From: Seramator thermalis
GTDB lineage: Bacteria > Bacteroidota > Bacteroidia > Bacteroidales > Dysgonomonadaceae
DNA: 64,000 nucleotides
Assembly (NCBI RefSeq): GCF_004138125.1
Contig: NZ_RXHS01000014.1
Span: forward strand, 1 to 64,000
Direction of reading: 5' to 3'
The translations under genes and the position numbers were made by a program. Every line of letters begins with the position of its first letter. Position 1 is the stretch's first letter. The notes under the pieces were generated by a model. It was not told where the DNA came from. It saw only the letters and a program-made list of their open reading frames with translations, and did not search any database. Shown piece by piece: positions 53,319-62,392 of this stretch.

Positions 53319-53990
53319 ATGATGGAGAAAGAGATTAAGCTGAAAGAGATTCGGGCGAAATTGCGCAAGTCGATGGACGGCGTCGTTTCGACCAGTATGC
53401 GTGAAAAGGGATTGAAATATCGGTTGAACTTTGGGGTGAATTTGCCGACTCTGAGGCAGATAGCAAACAATTACGATTGCGATCCAATATTATCGGAAAT
53501 GCTTTGGAAGGAAGATGTTCGCGAATTGAAGATATTGGCTACATTGCTGTATCCAATCGACGATTTTTCGGAAGAAAATGCCCGGAAATGGTGCCGTGAA
53601 ATTCCTAATCAGGAAATCAGACAACAGGTGTGCATGAATTTATTTCAAAATCTTCCTTACGCTCATGATTTGGTGAATCATTGGGTTTCGTCGGATAACG
53701 AAAGCATACGCACAACAGCCTATTGGCTTTTTGCCCGATTAATGATTATTCATTCGGTGCAAATTCCGGACATTGATTGCACCACCTTGGTTCGAAATGC
53801 TGTCAATGATCTCTCTTCTTCTGATTTTTTTTTGCGTCAAAGTGCTGTAAATGCGCTTAAATATGCCGGAAGGTTGTCGAGTGAACTGTCGAGAGAGATT
53901 CTGGAAAAAGTAAAAATTATGGCCGATTCGGGAATTCCTGCACTGCAAGAGGTGTATAGCTTATTGAAATTTGAGTTCGACAACAACTAA
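53319..53990 (+). CDS. DNA alkylation repair (AlkD-like) HEAT-repeat protein
   Basis: A 223-residue all-helical protein. YRLNFGVNLPTLRQIANNY, LWKEDVRELKILATLL and IRTTAYWLFARLM fit the ALK (HEAT-like) repeats of AlkC/AlkD glycosylases, which remove alkylated bases. The length is near the family norm. Many such Bacteroidetes proteins have no tested activity, so repair is inferred. Confidence 0.8.
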   Translation: MMEKEIKLKEIRAKLRKSMDGVVSTSMREKGLKYRLNFGVNLPTLRQIANNYDCDPILSEMLWKEDVRELKILATLLYPIDDFSEENARKWCREIPNQEIRQQVCMNLFQNLPYAHDLVNHWVSSDNESIRTTAYWLFARLMIIHSVQIPDIDCTTLVRNAVNDLSSSDFFLRQSAVNALKYAGRLSSELSREILEKVKIMADSGIPALQEVYSLLKFEFDNN

Positions 53991-54172
53991 TTTTTAAAAT
54001 TTCGATTGACAAAAAAAATAATCACAAGCAAATTAAGTATCAAAAATCCTCCCATAATTGCGACGTATATTCCTTTCCAGTGAGGTAACGTGAAGTAGAG
54101 GAATAGTGTGGCTATAGCTATTATACCAAGTAGTATCCAAAGAATTAAAAGAATAATTTTTCGTCCTTTCAT
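53987..54172 (-). CDS. small two-helix membrane protein
   Basis: A 61-residue protein starting MKGRKIILLILWILLGIIAI; two hydrophobic helices separated by YFTLPHWKGIYVA and ending VNRNFKN. A longer in-frame version would overlap the hydrolase gene in a different frame, so the short start is preferred. Function unknown. Confidence 0.65.
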   Translation of the reverse strand: MKGRKIILLILWILLGIIAIATLFLYFTLPHWKGIYVAIMGGFLILNLLVIIFFVNRNFKN

Positions 54173-54221
54173 CGTTTTATGCTTGTTTTGATAGGAAAGT
54201 ATTGTTGGTTGAGTAATTTTT

Positions 54222-55640
54222 TTATTTTGTCCTGAGGTCTCTGCTACTGCTCTCGCCTTGTTGTTTTTGCAACCAAGCAAGAATATCTTCCCAAACTTCG
54301 GGTGATATGGTTTGTTCAATTTTTGCATATTCATCCACATATCCCGTTGTGCATTCCTGAAACAGATGATTGAGTTTCGGATACGATTTTGTTTCGAAAC
54401 TTTTGTTGTTGCCATTCGTCAATGCGTTTCGGATAGCGTTTAAGTTTTTTTCGGCAAGTACCTGTGTGTCCATTTCACCATTTATGGCAAAAACAGGGCA
54501 TTTTGTTTTTTCCCAATATTCGGCAGGATCGATAGAAAGGAAACTTCGGTAACCCGGCATTACAAGAGCATTATAGTTGTTGCGGACGAAGACATCTTTT
54601 TTCATTTTCATCTTCACAAGAATTGGGAGCTGTTCCCACAATACCCCGAGTTGATTTCTTAGGGTCGTGCGTTCGTTCTCCGTTCCGTGCCATTCCATTA
54701 TTCCCTGCAAAATTTCACGGTTGAGCTCCAATAATTTGTCGATGGTCTCGGGTTCTATCTTCTGAGCCTGCATGCTCACCCTGTTTTGGTCCTGAACGAT
54801 TTCCAATCCCTTAACGCCGGGTCCTGCCATCGACACAACCGAGCGAATATTCGGATTTTGAGAAGCAAGCATAGCCGCTATCACTCCTCCTTCACTGTGT
54901 CCTATAACGTGGATATTTGCGGGGTCGATATCTTTTCTCGATTTTGCAAAATCGACCACCGCGGCGGCATCATTTGCAAAATCTCTTATCGTTGCTTTGT
55001 TGTACTCGCCGGTGGATTTTCCAACTCCTCGTTTGTCGTATCTAATTACGGCAAAACCGTTTCGGGTGAGAAAATCGGATAATACCAAGAATGGCTTGTG
55101 TCCGAAGATAGTTTCGTCGCGATCGTTCGGACCGCTTCCCGAAATGAGAATGATGGCAGGGTGGTGTCTGTCGCCATAGGGTTTCGATAATGTTCCACTA
55201 AGCGTTATATTGTCTTTTTTCAGAGCTATTATCACCTCCTCGTTCGTGTAAGGATAAGGTTCGACTGGTGTTTGCGGACGATTGAATTGTACTTTTTCAG
55301 CTTTTTTCAAAATCAACGGGAATGAAATTCCGCCCTGATTGAAACTTCCGACAATGGAATCGCCCGCCAAAATGCCTTGATAGTAAATTCCCAATCCCGT
55401 GGCAACGATTTCGAGTTTATTATCTGCAAAGGTAGTTCTCGTTGTGGGTAATCCGAAAGCCCCCTGATCGGGACTATCCATTGTGGATGTGTAACTCGAA
55501 TCTTGTTGCGTGATATTGAACACAACTTGTAGTTTTGTGTTGGATACGTTCAAAACGCCGCTCCAAGAGCCAATAATATTTTGGGCAAATAGTATGTTTG
55601 CGAAAAATATTGCGATTGTCAACGTGAAAAACTTTCTCAT
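54222..55640 (-). CDS. exported alpha/beta hydrolase
   Basis: A 472-residue protein with signal peptide MRKFFTLTIAIFFANILFA and a beta-rich N-terminal domain (20-125, IIGSWSGVLNVSNTKLQVV). The alpha/beta hydrolase domain has the oxyanion region LISGSGPNDRDE, the nucleophile Ser in VIGHSEGGVIAAML and the late His in PKLNHLFQEC. Related proteins are annotated as esterases or S9-like peptidases; the substrate is unknown. Confidence 0.88.
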   Translation of the reverse strand: MRKFFTLTIAIFFANILFAQNIIGSWSGVLNVSNTKLQVVFNITQQDSSYTSTMDSPDQGAFGLPTTRTTFADNKLEIVATGLGIYYQGILAGDSIVGSFNQGGISFPLILKKAEKVQFNRPQTPVEPYPYTNEEVIIALKKDNITLSGTLSKPYGDRHHPAIILISGSGPNDRDETIFGHKPFLVLSDFLTRNGFAVIRYDKRGVGKSTGEYNKATIRDFANDAAAVVDFAKSRKDIDPANIHVIGHSEGGVIAAMLASQNPNIRSVVSMAGPGVKGLEIVQDQNRVSMQAQKIEPETIDKLLELNREILQGIMEWHGTENERTTLRNQLGVLWEQLPILVKMKMKKDVFVRNNYNALVMPGYRSFLSIDPAEYWEKTKCPVFAINGEMDTQVLAEKNLNAIRNALTNGNNKSFETKSYPKLNHLFQECTTGYVDEYAKIEQTISPEVWEDILAWLQKQQGESSSRDLRTK

Positions 55641-56200
55641 AGAATTGCGAATAGATTAATTTTTTTTTCTGTAAGTTTTCTTTCCGGATCATTTGCGACG
55701 CCGCTTAGTTTACTACAAATTCTACATTGCAAAAGTGCGAAAAAACTTTGTATTGAAGTGCATCCGACTTTTGTATTTTTTACCCTTTCCCGATACGTTC
55801 GTTTTTTTTGACTTCTATTCTTGTGCTTTCAGATTCGTGAATTGGCTATCTGTTTGATTTTCAAATGTTTTGAGTTGCATCCATTTTCGGGAATTGTTTT
55901 CAAAACCTTTGCAAGTGTTTTTTGCATGTTTGCGTCGTATTTGCGTCGTATTTGCGTCGTACTTGGTTCGAATCAACTCCGTTCGAAGGAGCATTCGCGA
56001 AACTACGATTCGAAACCGATCGAATGGTCATCGAACTTGTATCGAACACTGAACAAACTTCGTAGTATGGCTTTTTGTTTATTTTCCTTTTGACGATTTA
56101 GTTATGAAGCCTGTTTTTCTCGGATAGTGAAACAGTTTTTTGCCGCACAAAGCGTTTCACTCAGCTCAACACACATATTTTGTGGATAGATTCGCCCCAA
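55641..56200. other. 560-bp intergenic region with short tandem repeats
   Basis: No gene is supported. It contains three tandem copies of TTTGCGTCGTA (about 55929-55961), several TTCGAA/ATCGAA sites after it, and an inverted pair GTGAAAC/GTTTCAC (about 56126-56160). The function of these is unknown. Confidence 0.5.
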
Positions 56201-56653
56201 TTATTCATGATGATAAGGTTCTCCACTCAAAATCGTCATTGCCCGATAAAGTTGTTCGGTGAAGATGAGTCTGACCATTTCATGCGTAAAAGTCATTTTC
56301 GAGAGCGATAGTTTTTCGTCGGCTCGAACATAGACTTCGTCCGAAAATCCGTAAGGACCACCTATCACAAAAACTATACGCTTAGCGATTGTTTGTATTT
56401 TTTTCCCGATAAATTGAGCAAAATCTCGTGAGGTTAATTCCTTGCCTTTCTCATCGAGAAGTATCACGTAATCTCCCGGTTGTATCGATTTCAGTATTTT
56501 GTTTCCCTCCAAAACTTTCTGCTCGTTCTCCGACAAATTTTTCACATTTTTGACGTCTTCGATTATTTCCTTTTCGAAGGGTATATAGTGCACAATCCTT
56601 TTTTCATACTTGTCAAGAAGTTGTGATAAAGTTTTGTCGTCCATTTTCCCCAT
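56201..56653 (-). pseudogene. rlmH: 23S rRNA (pseudouridine1915-N3) methyltransferase, 5' end cut by IS21
   Basis: 150 residues remain, from MGKMDDKTLSQLLDKYEKR to GEPYHHE. VFVIGGPYGFSDEVY and LSLSKMTFTHEMVRLIFTEQ are the SAM-binding knot motifs of RlmH. The family normally begins with a beta strand like MKITLLVIGK; here the matching codons MKICLTV lie on the far side of the IS element (59189-59214). The duplicated target gives an ATG at the junction, so a protein lacking seven residues may still be made. The missing strand is part of the core fold, so activity is doubtful. Confidence 0.88.
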
Positions 56654-56654
56654 T
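56649..56654. repeat. target-site duplication of IS21 (left)
   Basis: CCCATT here and again at 59189-59194, directly flanking the element ends. Confidence 0.85.
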
Positions 56655-56727
56655 TGTTTATTTCACTCTAAAAATGTACCGGTATTTCAATCCAAAAGTA
56701 TACCATTTTAAAATAAATTCCAAGTTA

Positions 56728-56767
56728 GTTTCCTACTTTTTGGAGGTACCTCCAAAAAGTAGGAAAC
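56728..56767. terminator. 40-bp perfect palindrome at the istB end
   Basis: Symmetric around GGAGGTACCTCC; each half is 20 bp with no mismatch. It lies between the istB stop and the IS end, so it probably acts as a bidirectional terminator or insulating hairpin. Confidence 0.7.
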
Positions 56768-56793
56768 GGGCGCTCTTATTTTCACTACTGTTT

Positions 56794-57549
56794 TCATTTT
56801 CCGCCCATCATTTCTCTGGTTTGTTTCATTCTGTACGATTCCCCGTTCATATCTATCAGATAAGCCTTGTGGGTTAATCTGTCAACAAGGGCGGCCGTCA
56901 GTACGGGATCACCGAAGATTTCTTCCCAGCGGTCGAAGCCCAGATTTGTGGTAATGATGGTCGATTTTCTGCCCGTCCTCAAAGAGAGGTGATTAAAGAG
57001 CAGCTCCGCTCCCTGTTTATCGAAGGAAACATAACCGAATTCATCGCAAATGACCAGGTCATATTTTTCAAATTGTGCTTCTACCTGTCTTAAGGTTCGC
57101 CCGGCGTGTGATTCACGCAGTTGGGTCAATAATCGGTGAACGGTGGTGAAGAGTACTTTATATCCCTGTATGCAGGCTTTCAGTCCCAGTCCTATTGCGA
57201 TATGGGTTTTACCCGTACCGGGATTGCCGGCAAGGATTACGTTTTGGGCGGAGGCTATAAAATCCAATCTCTCCAGTATCGGCAGTTTCTCTTGGGCGGC
57301 CGGCGGTAACTGGCTGCGCTCCAGGTCGGAAAGATACATCTTGGAAGGGAATTGGGCATTTCTTATCTGTGCCTTTTTCCGATTTTCCAGCCGTAATTCA
57401 TATTCCCGCTCCATAAGCTTTACCAGATAGTCTTCATAGTTAAGTCTCTCCCTGGCCGCTTCTATGGCCAGTTCTTTGTAGTCTCGCCGGAAAGCAGGCA
57501 AGCGAAGCTCCTTACTGTATGTGGTGATTTGTTGGTTGATGGTGTCCAT
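56794..57549 (-). CDS. istB: IS21 helper ATPase IstB
   Basis: A 251-residue AAA+ ATPase related to DnaC. Walker A is NPGTGKTHIAIGL and Walker B VICDEFGYVSFDKQG. It selects target DNA and activates the IstA transposase. It overlaps the end of istA by 38 bp. Confidence 0.95.
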   Translation of the reverse strand: MDTINQQITTYSKELRLPAFRRDYKELAIEAARERLNYEDYLVKLMEREYELRLENRKKAQIRNAQFPSKMYLSDLERSQLPPAAQEKLPILERLDFIASAQNVILAGNPGTGKTHIAIGLGLKACIQGYKVLFTTVHRLLTQLRESHAGRTLRQVEAQFEKYDLVICDEFGYVSFDKQGAELLFNHLSLRTGRKSTIITTNLGFDRWEEIFGDPVLTAALVDRLTHKAYLIDMNGESYRMKQTREMMGGK

Positions 57550-59101
57550 TGTAATTGGTTTGATGCATTAACCGTGTGATGTCGGCAAGTTGTTCTTTGG
57601 CTTTCATACTGATTTTATCTTCTGATTCCCTGCTCGGGGTTACCGTAGGGGTGTTCCCCACGAGGGCTCGAAGCTTCTCAACACTTACTCCATCGGGTGA
57701 GGTGCCCAGCAATCGCCTGAGGGATTCCTCCAGCTTTTCTTCACTTACCTTCTGTTCTCGACAGTAAGAAAGCAGTTCGATAAATTCGCGGGGTTCATCC
57801 CGGAAGAAGTTCCGATACAACGCTCCAAGATAATGGTTGTCGGCAAGAGCCTGACTCCCGGCCAGTGCTCCCGGCTTTTTCTTAAAGGTTGCCAGGTAAT
57901 GTTCGATATCGATATTCCAGCTATGCTTCTCGTAACTTCTCACATGAGTAGCTACCCGTCGGTTTTCAAAATAGATCTGCAACTCTCGGCTATGCACGCT
58001 GACTTCTACAAATTCTCCCACCAGATGATCCGGCACCGAGTAGCGGTTGGTTCGATAGGAGATGGTAGCATATTTATCTACCCGCGATTGCACCTGTTCA
58101 CTGCAGATCATCCCTGCTGCGGGATGCTTGACCAAGAGGGCTTTTTCTTCCGAAAACAGCTCCTCGGCACTCTTCCCCGTTCCTTGCTGTCGGATACCGT
58201 TCAACCTCTTTAAAGTTGTTTCAAGCCACTGCTGCGCTTCAGGGATATCGGCAAAGGAATCTCTATTGGAAAAGGCTTTGCGTCGGACATATTCTACGCT
58301 GCGCTCTACATGCCCTTTTTCATTCCCTCGATACAGGTTGCAAAACCGATGGCTGAACTGATAATGTCCCCGTAAACGTAGCAATGCTTCGGTGGGCTCT
58401 TTTTCGTGACGTCCCACAAACCGGGCTACCGCTACGCGCATGTTGTCATAAACCATCTCCCGGTAAACGCCTCCGATGGTTTGAAAAAACCGCACATGGG
58501 ATTCCAGGAAAGCAAGTGTATCTTGCCGTTCGTAGATAAAAGCATACCGGTAATTGCTGAAGGCGGGGGTAAAAACGGCAAGTTGTAACGATCTCCGTTT
58601 TCCCGATATCTCGAGTTTGATTTCTCCCCAGTCAAACTCGCATATTTCTCCCGGCCGATATACTTGGCGGATATAGGCTTCCTCCCTGTTTTGACGGTTT
58701 TCCTTTTGACTAATATAATTACACACTGTGGTGTAACCTATTTCATAGCCCTGACCTTGAAGTGCTTCGAGTATGTCTTTCTTTTTGAGCAGCTGCTTTC
58801 CCTGCCCTTGCTGCTTCTTTTGTTCGTTCTTTTCAAGCAACTCCTCTATAGCAGACTCTACCTCACGGGTTAGTTTTATTTTTGTGCGTGGTTGTGCCTT
58901 CTTATAGATTGGTGCTCTCGATAAATTGATTGTCCGACCTGCTGCTTCACTCACGGCCGTTTGCAGTGCCTCTTCATGTTCTCTGAGATACTTTCTTACC
59001 GTCTTGCGACTTATTTGTAGTTCTCGCGATATTTGTCTCTGACTTTTTCCCTCACGATAACTCCTGATGATTATTTCCTGTTTTGTATACATGCTTATCA
59101 T
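57512..59101 (-). CDS. istA: IS21 transposase IstA
   Basis: A 529-residue DDE transposase. The N-terminal helix-turn-helix reads SQRQISRELQISRKTVRKYL. The rve catalytic core has CEFDWGEIKLEI and MVYDNMRVAVARFVGRH, and GNEKGHVERSVEYVRR with the Glu. A second start is three codons downstream (MYTKQEIII). Length is complete. Confidence 0.95.
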   Translation of the reverse strand: MISMYTKQEIIIRSYREGKSQRQISRELQISRKTVRKYLREHEEALQTAVSEAAGRTINLSRAPIYKKAQPRTKIKLTREVESAIEELLEKNEQKKQQGQGKQLLKKKDILEALQGQGYEIGYTTVCNYISQKENRQNREEAYIRQVYRPGEICEFDWGEIKLEISGKRRSLQLAVFTPAFSNYRYAFIYERQDTLAFLESHVRFFQTIGGVYREMVYDNMRVAVARFVGRHEKEPTEALLRLRGHYQFSHRFCNLYRGNEKGHVERSVEYVRRKAFSNRDSFADIPEAQQWLETTLKRLNGIRQQGTGKSAEELFSEEKALLVKHPAAGMICSEQVQSRVDKYATISYRTNRYSVPDHLVGEFVEVSVHSRELQIYFENRRVATHVRSYEKHSWNIDIEHYLATFKKKPGALAGSQALADNHYLGALYRNFFRDEPREFIELLSYCREQKVSEEKLEESLRRLLGTSPDGVSVEKLRALVGNTPTVTPSRESEDKISMKAKEQLADITRLMHQTNYNGHHQPTNHHIQ

Positions 59102-59108
59102 TTTTTAT

Positions 59109-59127
59109 GAACGGATGCTATCCGTTC
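59109..59127. promoter_or_regulatory. hairpin just upstream of istA
   Basis: GAACGGAT and ATCCGTTC are exact inverses around GCT, 8 bp before the istA start codon. It could be an operator or a hairpin limiting translation from read-through transcripts. Confidence 0.5.
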
Positions 59128-59188
59128 TTGTTGCTGACCGGTATACTTTTCCATTGAAATGTGGGGTACTTTTTGAGTAATATATACA

Positions 59189-59214
59189 CCCATTACTGTC
59201 AGACAAATTTTCAT
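59189..59214 (-). pseudogene. orphaned first codons of rlmH
   Basis: Reading toward the IS, ATG at 59214 gives MKICLTV and then enters the duplicated target. Joining it to 56201-56654 without the IS restores a 157-residue RlmH in one frame, the normal length. Confidence 0.85.
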
Positions 59215-59282
59215 TTCGCGTCTTGCTGCTGTTTTCTCATACAAAATTATGCTGAAAAAGACAAATGTAATAGTTTATTTTA

Positions 59283-59290
59283 TAATTTTG
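59283..59290 (+). promoter_or_regulatory. -7 box of the nadC operon
   Basis: TAATTTTG matches TAnnTTTG, about 84 bp before the nadC ATG, in a gap that was the divergent rlmH/nadC promoter region before the IS insertion. Confidence 0.5.
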
Positions 59291-59373
59291 CAAATTATTC
59301 CAATATTAAAAATTTAACAATCTCGTTGTTTTATTGTTTATACTGAAAGGCTTAGGTGGAAATAACATTTGAT

Positions 59374-60219
59374 ATGGAGGTTAACGAACTAACAGACAAA
59401 CTTATAGAATTGGCTTTTGCTGAAGATATTGGTGACGGCGATCATACTACACTATGCAGTATTCCTGATTCGGCTATCGGGAAAGCAAGGTTGCTGATCA
59501 AAGAAGAAGGTGTACTTGCCGGAGTTGAAATAGCCGAAACCGTTTTTCATAAATTTGATCCACAACTGCACTTGGAAATTTTTATTCGAGACGGGGCTGT
59601 CGTACAACCCGGCGATGTGGCTTTTACGGTTGAAGGTAAGACCCGTTCACTGTTGCAAACAGAGCGATTGGTGCTCAACCTCATGCAGCGTATGAGTGGT
59701 ATTGCTACTACTACTCGCAAGTATGTGAATTTGTTGGAAGGCACTAAAACGCAAGTGTTGGATACGCGCAAAACTACTCCCGGAATGAGAATGCTCGAAA
59801 AGCAGGCTGTAAAGATAGGCGGAGGAGAGAATCACCGTATTGGCCTTTTCGATATGATTTTATTGAAAGACAATCATATAGATTTTGCAGGGGGGATTGA
59901 AAATGCTGTATCGCGAGCGCAAGCCTATTTAAAAGAAAAAAACAAAAAACTAAAAATAGAAGTTGAGGTTCGCAATTTAGATGAACTTCGTCGGGTGCTG
60001 GCCGTAGGAGGAGTCGATCGCATTATGCTCGATAATTTTTCGATCGAAAATACGCGTGAAGCAGTGAAGATTGTTGATGGGCGTGTCGAGATCGAATCCT
60101 CGGGAGGTATCACCGAAAAAACCATTCGCAGCTATGCCGAGTGTGGCGTTGATTATATCTCGGTGGGTGCGCTCACTCATTCGGTCAAAAGCCTCGATAT
60201 GAGCCTGAAAGCCTTGTAA
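59374..60219 (+). CDS. nadC: nicotinate-nucleotide pyrophosphorylase (carboxylating)
   Basis: A 281-residue enzyme converting quinolinate and PRPP to nicotinate mononucleotide in NAD synthesis. I start at ATG; an in-frame GTG is six codons upstream. Motifs are AEDIGDGDHTTLCS, the Arg/Lys-rich TRKTTPGMRMLEKQAVKIGG and ESSGGITEKTIRSYAECGVD. It heads a short operon. Confidence 0.95.
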   Translation: MEVNELTDKLIELAFAEDIGDGDHTTLCSIPDSAIGKARLLIKEEGVLAGVEIAETVFHKFDPQLHLEIFIRDGAVVQPGDVAFTVEGKTRSLLQTERLVLNLMQRMSGIATTTRKYVNLLEGTKTQVLDTRKTTPGMRMLEKQAVKIGGGENHRIGLFDMILLKDNHIDFAGGIENAVSRAQAYLKEKNKKLKIEVEVRNLDELRRVLAVGGVDRIMLDNFSIENTREAVKIVDGRVEIESSGGITEKTIRSYAECGVDYISVGALTHSVKSLDMSLKAL

Positions 60220-60224
60220 AAATT

Positions 60225-60659
60225 ATGGAAGAAAGCATACAAAAACAGCTCAATTTAGATAAGCGGTATATGCGCATGGCGCTTATATGGGCCGAAAATT
60301 CTTATTGCAAACGACGCCAGGTAGGAGCTATTCTGGTGAAAGATAAGATGATTATTTCTGATGGATACAATGGGACTCCATCGGGGTTCGAGAATGTGTG
60401 TGAGGACGAAAATAATATGACAAAACCTTACGTGCTTCACGCTGAGGCCAATGCAATAACAAAAGTGGCTCGCTCCAATAATAGTAGCGAAGGTGCTACG
60501 CTGTATGTAACTTCGTCTCCGTGTATCGAATGCGCGAAACTCATCATTCAGGCCGGAATAAAACGTGTTGTTTATGCCGATTCTTATCGTTTGAGCGATG
60601 GACTGGATTTGTTGAAAAGAGCTAATATTGAAACTGTTTCGATCGTGATCGATAAGTAA
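60225..60659 (+). CDS. dCMP/cytidine deaminase family protein
   Basis: A 144-residue zinc deaminase. HAEANAITKVARSNN gives the His-Ala-Glu site and SSPCIECAKLIIQAG the PCxxC zinc ligands. The insert SDGYNGTPSGFENVCEDENN is typical of dCMP deaminases (ComEB type), which supply dUMP. It follows nadC by 5 bp. Confidence 0.92.
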   Translation: MEESIQKQLNLDKRYMRMALIWAENSYCKRRQVGAILVKDKMIISDGYNGTPSGFENVCEDENNMTKPYVLHAEANAITKVARSNNSSEGATLYVTSSPCIECAKLIIQAGIKRVVYADSYRLSDGLDLLKRANIETVSIVIDK

Positions 60660-60673
60660 AAGAATATAAATAC

Positions 60674-62317
60674 ATGGATCCTGAAAAGAAAACAAAAACA
60701 TGGGTGCCTCTGTGGATTGCTTTGAGCATCGCTGCGGGTATATTTATTGGCAATCGTTTTGCAGCTTTCGATAGTGCGAGTAATGTAAAAGGTGTAGGAA
60801 AACTTGAAGCAATTCTCGATTATATACGTCAATCGTATGTCGATACAGTTGACATCAATCAACTTATCGAAGAGGCTCTCCCCAATATCGTTCAAGAACT
60901 CGATCCGCATTCGGCCTATATTTCGGCGGCCGATATGAAAAAAGTAAATGAAGATTTGGAAGGACATTTTTCGGGTATCGGGGTTAGTTTTTATGTTCTC
61001 AAAGATACGATAACGGTTACCAGCCTTGTGGCAGGTGGCCCGTCGGAAGCCGCGGGAATTCTCCCGGGAGATCGTATTGTCAAGGTAAACGATTCGGTGG
61101 TGGCCGGCAAAAAAATCACCAACGATCAAGTCCTTAAAATGTTGCGTGGCAGCAAAGGGTCCAAAGTAACGCTGGGCATTGTTCGTCCTCCCAAGCGTAC
61201 TTATACCGAAGTTACGGTGACGCGTGATGATATTCCCATGAACAGTATTCCGGCTGCTTTTATGTTGACCGACGATATCGGATATATAAAAGTAGGAACA
61301 TTTGCATTTAATACATTCAGTGAGTTTATTTCGGCTATCTCTAAGCTCAAAAGTGAGGGCGCCGCTTCATTTGTTATCGATCTGAGGGGAAATGTGGGTG
61401 GTTCGCTCGAAACGGTGGTGGCGATGGTAAACGAGTTTCTCGATAGAGGCGATTTGATTGTTTATGCTGAAGGACGGAGTTTTCCACGAACCGATCATTA
61501 TGCAAATGGATCGGGGACATGTAAGAACGATCAAATTGTTGTACTTATCGACGAGATGAGTGCATCGGCCAGCGAAATATTTGCAGGGGCCATTCAGGAT
61601 CACGATCGCGGACTTGTTATCGGACGCCGTTCGTTTGGTAAAGGACTTGTTCAAAGCCAACGGGATTTCTATGACGGATCCGCCATTCGTTTGACCGTTG
61701 CCCGTTATTATACTCCCTCGGGACGCTCCATTCAGCGCCGGTACGAGAAAGGTAAATACGATGAGTATGAAATGGATGCTATCAATCGTTATTTGCAAGG
61801 CGATTATGTGAATGTTGATACTGCTTCAAACTCCAATCTGATTCCGTTCAAAACGGAGTCGGGACGGGTTGTTTATGGTGGAGACGGCATTATGCCCGAC
61901 ATTTTTATTCCTCGCGATACCACGGGAATAAATCCATATTTCAACATGCTTGTCAATAACGATTTGGTGCAGGAATATGCTATGTTGTACAGCGACGAAA
62001 ACAGATCTAAACTGAGCGGGTTTGACAGTTGGTTCGAACTTTATCGGTATCTGCAAAAACAGCCGCTGTTAGAAAATCTGGTTAGTTATGCCGATTACAA
62101 AGGCATACGTCGCAGGCCCTATTATATCGAGGAGTCGAGGCAATTGCTCGAATCGCAGTTGTATGCTTATGTCATCAGAAACTTTTGGGGCGAAGAAGGA
62201 TTTTATTCCGTTTTGGTGGAAAAGGATAATGTCGTGAAAAAGGCTATCGAATTGATAACTTCCGGAAAAGCTTTGCCTGATGCTGTAGCTAATGGTCTTT
62301 ACGAACTTTCTCACTAA
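60674..62317 (+). CDS. C-terminal processing protease, S41 family
   Basis: A 547-residue periplasmic protease with an N-terminal membrane anchor (WVPLWIALSIAAGIFIGN). A PDZ domain (about 85-170, LVAGGPSEAAGILPGDRIVK) precedes the S41 core with the nucleophile Ser in EMSASASEIFAGAIQDHDRG and the Lys in SFGKGLVQ. The 180-residue tail is common in Bacteroidetes homologues. It degrades or trims exported proteins. Confidence 0.93.
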   Translation: MDPEKKTKTWVPLWIALSIAAGIFIGNRFAAFDSASNVKGVGKLEAILDYIRQSYVDTVDINQLIEEALPNIVQELDPHSAYISAADMKKVNEDLEGHFSGIGVSFYVLKDTITVTSLVAGGPSEAAGILPGDRIVKVNDSVVAGKKITNDQVLKMLRGSKGSKVTLGIVRPPKRTYTEVTVTRDDIPMNSIPAAFMLTDDIGYIKVGTFAFNTFSEFISAISKLKSEGAASFVIDLRGNVGGSLETVVAMVNEFLDRGDLIVYAEGRSFPRTDHYANGSGTCKNDQIVVLIDEMSASASEIFAGAIQDHDRGLVIGRRSFGKGLVQSQRDFYDGSAIRLTVARYYTPSGRSIQRRYEKGKYDEYEMDAINRYLQGDYVNVDTASNSNLIPFKTESGRVVYGGDGIMPDIFIPRDTTGINPYFNMLVNNDLVQEYAMLYSDENRSKLSGFDSWFELYRYLQKQPLLENLVSYADYKGIRRRPYYIEESRQLLESQLYAYVIRNFWGEEGFYSVLVEKDNVVKKAIELITSGKALPDAVANGLYELSH

Positions 62318-62392
62318 TTTGCAGACAAGTGTGGTTCATGTCATTTTTTTGATTCTGGCTCATCGGTATATTGGGCTAAAAAGCAATGTCGT

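Larger units (their letters stand above)
56655..59188 (-). mobile_element. IS21-family insertion sequence, complete
   Basis: 2534 bp carrying istA and istB. The ends begin TGTTTATTTCACTC (left) and, on the other strand, TGTATATATTACTC (right). Related subterminal blocks (GTACC, ATTTCAAT, AAAAGTATACC) occur at both ends in inverse orientation, as expected of IS21 multiple terminal repeats. A 6-bp CCCATT target duplication flanks it. It looks intact and recent. Confidence 0.93.

Noticed and set aside
53987-54415. 142-codon version of the small two-helix membrane protein
   Set aside because: The extra 81 codons overlap the hydrolase gene in another frame and have no membrane or domain character.
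55929-55961. CRISPR array
   Set aside because: The repeats are directly adjacent 11-bp units without spacers, and no cas genes are nearby.
59356-59373. GTG start for nadC
   Set aside because: The ATG six codons later gives the usual NadC N-terminus; the extra residues have no support.
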